In this document: positions 44,730 through 48,286 of the stretch, one piece after another | How positions within the stretch are numbered: the stretch's first letter is position 1 | Layout: each line of letters opens with the position of its first letter | NCBI GenBank assembly: GCA_029262795.1 | Contig: JAJCYT010000002.1 | Coordinates: forward strand, 1-48,286 | Length of the DNA: 48,286 bases | Direction: 5' to 3' | Source: Candidatus Fraserbacteria bacterium | Lineage (GTDB): Bacteria; Bipolaricaulota; Bipolaricaulia; RBG-16-55-9; JAJCYT01 | Position numbers and translations under genes: made by a program | The notes under the pieces: model-generated | Told to the model about the DNA's origin: nothing | Seen by the model: only the letters and a program-made list of their open reading frames with translations | Database searches by the model: none

Positions 44730-45785
44730 ATGACAACAAACTCATTTTCCAAGAGAGTAATATCGAAGTCGAAGCACTCATCAGACACAATTGCAAGGTT
44801 TGTTTTAAAATCACCATTGTTCTACTTAGGGCTTACGCTAGCCGTGGTGTTTGCTTTATCATTGTTTGTTGGCCGATATCCGCAGCCCTATTGGATGTCG
44901 CCTGCACTTCTAGAACAGGATGAACTTGCCAGGCAACTTGTCTTGAACCTTCGTTTGCCCAGAATGCTGTTGGCCATGTTGTTGGGCATGTCTCTGGCTG
45001 GCGCAGGGACCGTGATGCAGATGATCTTTCGTAATCCTTTAGTAGAACCAGGTTTCCTAGGAGTCTCGCAAGGTGCTGCATTTGGGGCTGCTTTGGCCTT
45101 CGTGTTTGTCGGCAGTTCCCCGCTGGTTGTTGAAGGGCTGGCGGCGACATTTGCAGCTCTAGGCATGGTGCTTTCCTACTTCCTCGCGCGACGACTGCGC
45201 TTCGGGGGTTGGGTCTTACGGCTGATTCTTTCAGGCATTGCCATCTCTGCCCTGTTTTCATCAGGTGTCGGTATCCTCAAGTATGTCGCAGATCCTTTGA
45301 GTGAACTGCCTACCTTGACGTTTTGGTTATTGGGGGGACTTTGGAGTGCAACATGGAGCGATCTGATTTATATTCTACCGTTTGTACTGCCCTCGTTGTT
45401 AATTATGTACTTGATGCGATGGCGGCTCAACCTCCTCTCATTGGACGACAAAACGGCCTTCTCTTTGGGGATTTCTTCAGCTTATGAACGTTTGTTGCTA
45501 CTTTCCGCAGCCGTATTGGCCACTGCAGTGGTTGTGTCCGTGGCTGGCATCGTTGGCTGGATTGGACTAATTGTGCCACACATCGCTCGTCGATTCATGG
45601 GGGCCAATGGCGTCACTGCGCTGCCTTGCGCCATCCTGATAGGAGGGATTTTAGGATTAATTTGTGATACGGTTGCACGTTCAGCCATAGCGGGCGAAAT
45701 TCCTTTAGGCATCCTGACTGCAATGATAGGTGCCGTTTCCTTTTCGGTTTTGATGATGACCAATCGCGTGAGGTCTCGAGAATGA
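44730..45785 (+). CDS. FecCD-family ABC permease
   Basis: This 351-aa polytopic permease of the BtuC/FecCD type has about ten membrane spans, with LRLPRMLLAMLLGMSLAGAGTVMQMIFRNPLVEPGFLGVSQGAAFGAAL, a hallmark block near residue 70, and VAGIVGWIGLIVPHIARRFMG near the C-terminus. It forms the channel for the substrate delivered by the preceding binding protein. AGGAAC is a weak ribosome site before ATG 44730. Its stop overlaps the ATPase start as ATGA, giving coupled translation. Confidence 0.92.
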   Translation: MTTNSFSKRVISKSKHSSDTIARFVLKSPLFYLGLTLAVVFALSLFVGRYPQPYWMSPALLEQDELARQLVLNLRLPRMLLAMLLGMSLAGAGTVMQMIFRNPLVEPGFLGVSQGAAFGAALAFVFVGSSPLVVEGLAATFAALGMVLSYFLARRLRFGGWVLRLILSGIAISALFSSGVGILKYVADPLSELPTLTFWLLGGLWSATWSDLIYILPFVLPSLLIMYLMRWRLNLLSLDDKTAFSLGISSAYERLLLLSAAVLATAVVVSVAGIVGWIGLIVPHIARRFMGANGVTALPCAILIGGILGLICDTVARSAIAGEIPLGILTAMIGAVSFSVLMMTNRVRSRE

Positions 45786-46558
45786 ATTCCCCAAGCATCA
45801 TTTCCCTTAAAGACCTGGAATTTGGCTACAACGACCAGAAAGCTGTACTCAATGGATTCTCGTTGGATATCTCCCTAGGTTCCACCACAGCCATCCTTGG
45901 CCCTAATGGCACAGGAAAGACAACTCTACTTTACATCATCTTAGGGCTTCTGTCTCCAAGCAAAGGGAGCGTTCATATCCTAGACAAGTCTCAAACCAGC
46001 TATTCAAGGAGGCAGATGAGCCAACTCATTGGACTGGTTCCTCAGAGTGAATATGTGCCTTTCGATTTCTCTGTATTCGAATACGTGTTGTTGGGGCGCG
46101 CACCTTACTTAAGCACGCTGCAACTACCTTGTGAGGATGATCTTTATGCTGCATCTACAGCGCTAAAAGCAGCTGGTTTGCAACAGATGCGCAATCGACC
46201 CATTCCCCAACTCAGTGGAGGCGAGCGACAACTGGCCATGGTCGCCCGTGCTCTGGCCCAACAGCCTCGCATCCTGTTGTTGGATGAGCCAACAGCTCAC
46301 CTTGATCTTGGGAATCAAGATCGCATTATTAACATCCTCAGGCGGCTTTCCCGAGATGACGTGACGACAGTCTTTACAACTCATAACCCAAATATTGCAA
46401 GCATTGTGGCTGATTCTGTCGTGTTGCTGAACCAAGGGCGCGTTTTCAGCACTGGGAGCACATCATCTATGCTAACACATGAGAATCTTTCAAAAATCTA
46501 TGGTGTCGACATTGAGGTTGTTAAAGCCAATGGTAAACATATTGTCTTGAACGCGTAA
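45782..46558 (+). CDS. ABC transporter ATP-binding protein (FecE/BtuD type)
   Basis: This 258-aa ATPase has Walker A GPNGTGKTTL, the signature LSGGERQLAMVARAL, Walker B RILLLDEPTAHLDLGNQ and the switch His in TTVFTTHNPN. It powers the FecCD-type permease encoded just upstream. Gene overlaps on both sides (4 bp with the permease, 1 bp with the NTPase) show tight co-expression. Confidence 0.95.
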   Translation: MNSPSIISLKDLEFGYNDQKAVLNGFSLDISLGSTTAILGPNGTGKTTLLYIILGLLSPSKGSVHILDKSQTSYSRRQMSQLIGLVPQSEYVPFDFSVFEYVLLGRAPYLSTLQLPCEDDLYAASTALKAAGLQQMRNRPIPQLSGGERQLAMVARALAQQPRILLLDEPTAHLDLGNQDRIINILRRLSRDDVTTVFTTHNPNIASIVADSVVLLNQGRVFSTGSTSSMLTHENLSKIYGVDIEVVKANGKHIVLNA

Positions 46559-47109
46559 TGATGGTCAATCCAAACATTCTGTTAATTACAGGCGATCGTG
46601 GGACTGGCAAGACAACCCTATGCTCACACCTCATTCAGAGCGCTCAATCCCTGAATTGGGAGACTCGCGGCGTCCTTTCCCTGTCGAGATTTACTAATGG
46701 TGCCAAAGCCCGCATTGAAGCACAGGATATCCACAGTGGTAAACATCAGCTTCTGGCTTGGCGGCGCTCACCAGGACAGAAAATTGGCAACTCGCTCAGT
46801 ATTGGTCACTGGATGTTTAACGAAAAGACATTTGAATGGGGAAATAAGTTGTTGAAAGAAGCAACTCATTGTGATCTTCTCGTTGTGGATGAGCTTGGGC
46901 CTTTGGAGTTTCAAATCAGGCAAGGGTGGTGCGAAGGTGTAAATGCAATTCTTGCAGGCCGATACCGTCTTTTGATAGTGGTTGTCAGATTTGAATTCAT
47001 TCAAAGAGCGCTTCAGCGATGGCCGCAAGCCTATGTTGTGCTGCTAAACGAGGATTCATTGGTTGATATGTGTGATCTACTAAGTACGAAGTTCTTGACT
47101 CCACTGTGA
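46558..47109 (+). CDS. THEP1-like nucleoside-triphosphatase
   Basis: This 183-aa P-loop protein of the NTPase_1/THEP1 family has Walker A GDRGTGKTTL near the N-terminus and DLLVVDELGPLEF, the family's D-E-x-G-P-x-E Walker B. It hydrolyses nucleoside triphosphates in characterised relatives; its cellular role is poorly known. Here it overlaps the ABC ATPase by one base (TAATG), so it is translated with the importer and may act on the imported metal or on cofactor assembly, for example nucleotide attachment. That link is inference from context. Confidence 0.85.
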   Translation: MMVNPNILLITGDRGTGKTTLCSHLIQSAQSLNWETRGVLSLSRFTNGAKARIEAQDIHSGKHQLLAWRRSPGQKIGNSLSIGHWMFNEKTFEWGNKLLKEATHCDLLVVDELGPLEFQIRQGWCEGVNAILAGRYRLLIVVVRFEFIQRALQRWPQAYVVLLNEDSLVDMCDLLSTKFLTPL

Positions 47110-47261
47110 AGATTAAAAGAGATCTGAGACAAGTCACACATATATCTGCTAAACTCGTCAGATTATACGGCGGTGATGGCAATGGTCACTAACCCTGCTA
47201 AGTCGGACATCGTAATCTTTACATAATGATAGGAATCAAGGTGAATTGTAAACATTTTACG

Positions 47262-47273
47262 AATTCCGCATTA
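47262..47273 (+). repeat. Short repeat AATTCCGCATTA
   Basis: This element recurs as AATTCTGCATTA at 47338-47349 and inverted at 47356-47367. It is part of the repeat-rich 505-bp region (47110-47614) before the recombinase, and could be a recombinase or regulator arm site. Confidence 0.45.
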
Positions 47274-47338
47274 CGCGCAAACTATTCCAATTCCTGATCT
47301 CTTAAAACCCGCTTCCCTACTCATCCCCACTTTCGCTA

Positions 47339-47366
47339 ATTCTGCATTATGGTTATAATGCAGAAT
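47339..47366. repeat. 11-bp inverted repeat ATTCTGCATTA / TAATGCAGAAT
   Basis: Perfect arms 47339-47349 and 47356-47366 around a 6-bp loop TGGTTA, without a T-run. It is a candidate attachment-site core, arm site or operator of the element that carries the recombinase. Confidence 0.5.
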
Positions 47367-47510
47367 ATCAACCATTTCACTTATTGGTCATTACACCCCA
47401 AAACCTTGCCGAATTCCGGCGCCTAAAACATTGATCTACTAACAAGGGCATGGTATCTTATTGGCCAGAATACTTATTTGACCAATTGCACTGGCCCACT
47501 GCTGAACTCT

Positions 47511-47537
47511 TGTCACATTTTCGCACAGAATGTGACA
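47511..47537. promoter_or_regulatory. Inverted repeat TGTCACATT..AATGTGACA
   Basis: Perfect 9-bp arms (47511-47519 and 47529-47537) around a 9-bp spacer. The half site TGTGACA is repeated in the palindrome at 47596, so one regulator probably binds both. Confidence 0.55.
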
Positions 47538-47595
47538 TCTTTATTTTCGCCTTCCAAATTATTCCCATCTGATCACTTGCGTCTATATCATAAAT

Positions 47596-47610
47596 GTGAC
47601 ATATTGTCAC
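47596..47610. promoter_or_regulatory. Palindrome GTGACATATTGTCAC abutting the recombinase start
   Basis: A 15-bp palindrome ends 4 bp before the ATG of the recombinase and shares its half site with the repeat at 47511-47537. It likely controls the gene tightly. It also takes the place where a ribosome site would be. Confidence 0.6.
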
Positions 47611-47614
47611 CATC

Positions 47615-48220
47615 ATGACAAAAGCGAGACAAACTCCCAAACATGCCCGTGATGATTTTCTGGATGGCACGGAACTTGGAGAATTGTTTCAGGCATGTGA
47701 AGACATTCATGAAAAACTTTTGGTTTGTTGCAGTGGGCAGTTGGGAATGCGTGTGGGTGAAATTGCGCATCTGCACAAATCTTGGATTGATTTCCAAGAT
47801 GATTTTATTCACATTCCAAAATCTATGGAATGCAACTGCTTTGAGTGCAGAAAGAACAACAATACCTGGCAACCTAAAACTAAAGCTGGAGTACGTTCCA
47901 TTCCCTTTAAATATTTCCCCGTTACTCGAGAAGTTCTCAAGGGATTTTTTGGTGCGTATGATGCTATAGGAGCTTCCCGACGCACGCTCCAAAGACGACT
48001 CAAGACCATAGCCCAAAGAACCACACTGACCAAAAAGCTCTACACCCACGCACTTCGCTCTACTGCGGCCATGCAATTTGCCAACGCGGGGCTTTCAACC
48101 CAGGCGTTATGTGAAGTGATGGGTTGGGAAGACCTGCGAACAGCCCAAGTGTATATCCGACGATCTGGGCGTACCGCAGCCAAAGAAATTGAAGAGCGTA
48201 AAGCTGAGTTCGTACTATGA
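47615..48220 (+). CDS. Tyrosine recombinase/integrase, catalytic-domain only
   Basis: This 201-aa protein consists almost only of the phage-integrase catalytic domain. Active-site residues: Arg in GMRVGEIAHL, Lys in KTKAGVRSIPF, H-x-x-R in THALRSTAAMQFA, Trp in VMGWED and Tyr in TAQVYIRRSG. An insertion with CNCFEC between the first strands, and the SWIDFQDDFIHIP segment, recall haloarchaeal integrases as I remember them. The N-terminal core-binding domain is absent. There is no ribosome site; a palindrome abuts the ATG, so a leaderless or very short leader mRNA is possible. It overlaps the next open frame by 4 bp (ATGA). Confidence 0.82.
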   Translation: MTKARQTPKHARDDFLDGTELGELFQACEDIHEKLLVCCSGQLGMRVGEIAHLHKSWIDFQDDFIHIPKSMECNCFECRKNNNTWQPKTKAGVRSIPFKYFPVTREVLKGFFGAYDAIGASRRTLQRRLKTIAQRTTLTKKLYTHALRSTAAMQFANAGLSTQALCEVMGWEDLRTAQVYIRRSGRTAAKEIEERKAEFVL

Positions 48221-48286
48221 CCATGAAACCTATACGTCTTCACTGGCAGTTGATCGATCCCTCAACCAACAAAGCTCGATGGTACT
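48217..48286 (+). CDS. Partial open frame coupled to the recombinase
   Basis: The ATG at 48217 overlaps the recombinase stop as ATGA and the frame stays open to the window edge (TMKPIRLHWQLIDPSTNKARW). It is too short to identify. It probably belongs to the same mobile element. Confidence 0.45.
   Translation, partial: MTMKPIRLHWQLIDPSTNKARWY

Noticed and set aside
47110..47614. A tRNA gene as integration target next to the recombinase
   Set aside because: No T-loop GTTCRANNC with matching arms could be found in the region on either strand.
1..48286. CRISPR array, rRNA or tRNA genes
   Set aside because: No regularly spaced repeats of array type and no rRNA or cloverleaf signatures were found by eye.

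Overview
The window reads as a bacterial chromosome segment of moderate GC. Several traits recall Chloroflexota (Anaerolineae/Caldilineae-like) or another deep lineage such as Bipolaricaulota: a SARP/BTAD regulator fused to a cyclase and an NB-ARC ATPase, a large MalT-type LuxR regulator, a ROK-MalEFG glucan locus, secreted proteins ending in paired D-x-N-x-x-x-x-x-D-x-E-I / W-I-x-G modules, and a C-terminal FlgD-like segment. Taxonomy cannot be settled from sequence alone. TGA is a normal stop here. I see no rRNA, tRNA or CRISPR array.

Layout. (1) 65-4995: a PhnD-type binding protein diverges from a SARP-type regulator that is split by one in-frame TGA. (2) 5083-10999: two divergent operons of envelope and secreted proteins (DoxX-like, two paralogous secreted proteins, a methyltransferase, a Ca-binding Asp-rich protein, a beta-helix protein). 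The promoters between them carry direct repeats with an 11-bp period, the arrangement SARP regulators bind. (3) 11135-15238: an extracytoplasmic redox cluster with cytochrome P460, P460-cupredoxin, tandem truncated globin-cupredoxin and a CcsA cytochrome c maturation protein. It faces a Crp/Fnr-type regulator with a small partner gene, then a MalT-like regulator. (4) 20287-29288: alpha-glucan uptake and use (GH13, ROK repressor, GH36-like hydrolase, MalE/F/G), with two matching ROK-operator candidates. (5) 29520-31646: a large secreted modular protein. (6) 32513-34748: tdh-kbl threonine degradation. (7) 35075-36949: a DUF885 metallopeptidase-like protein. (8) 37411-47109: a TMAO/S-oxide respiration locus with a TorD-like chaperone, a Moco-type riboswitch, a TorA-like reductase, an unusual TorC-like cytochrome carrying a TolB-type propeller, a mobA-like remnant, a second related RNA element with a terminator, and a metal-type ABC importer plus a THEP1-like NTPase. 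(9) 47262-48286: the end of a probable mobile element with a short archaeal-looking tyrosine recombinase behind a repeat-rich leader.

The strongest candidates for undescribed biology are the globin/P460/cupredoxin cluster, the propeller-TorC fusion, and the two related RNA elements that tie the ABC importer to the molybdoenzyme. The SARP-type repeats next to a nonsense-interrupted SARP gene are also notable.
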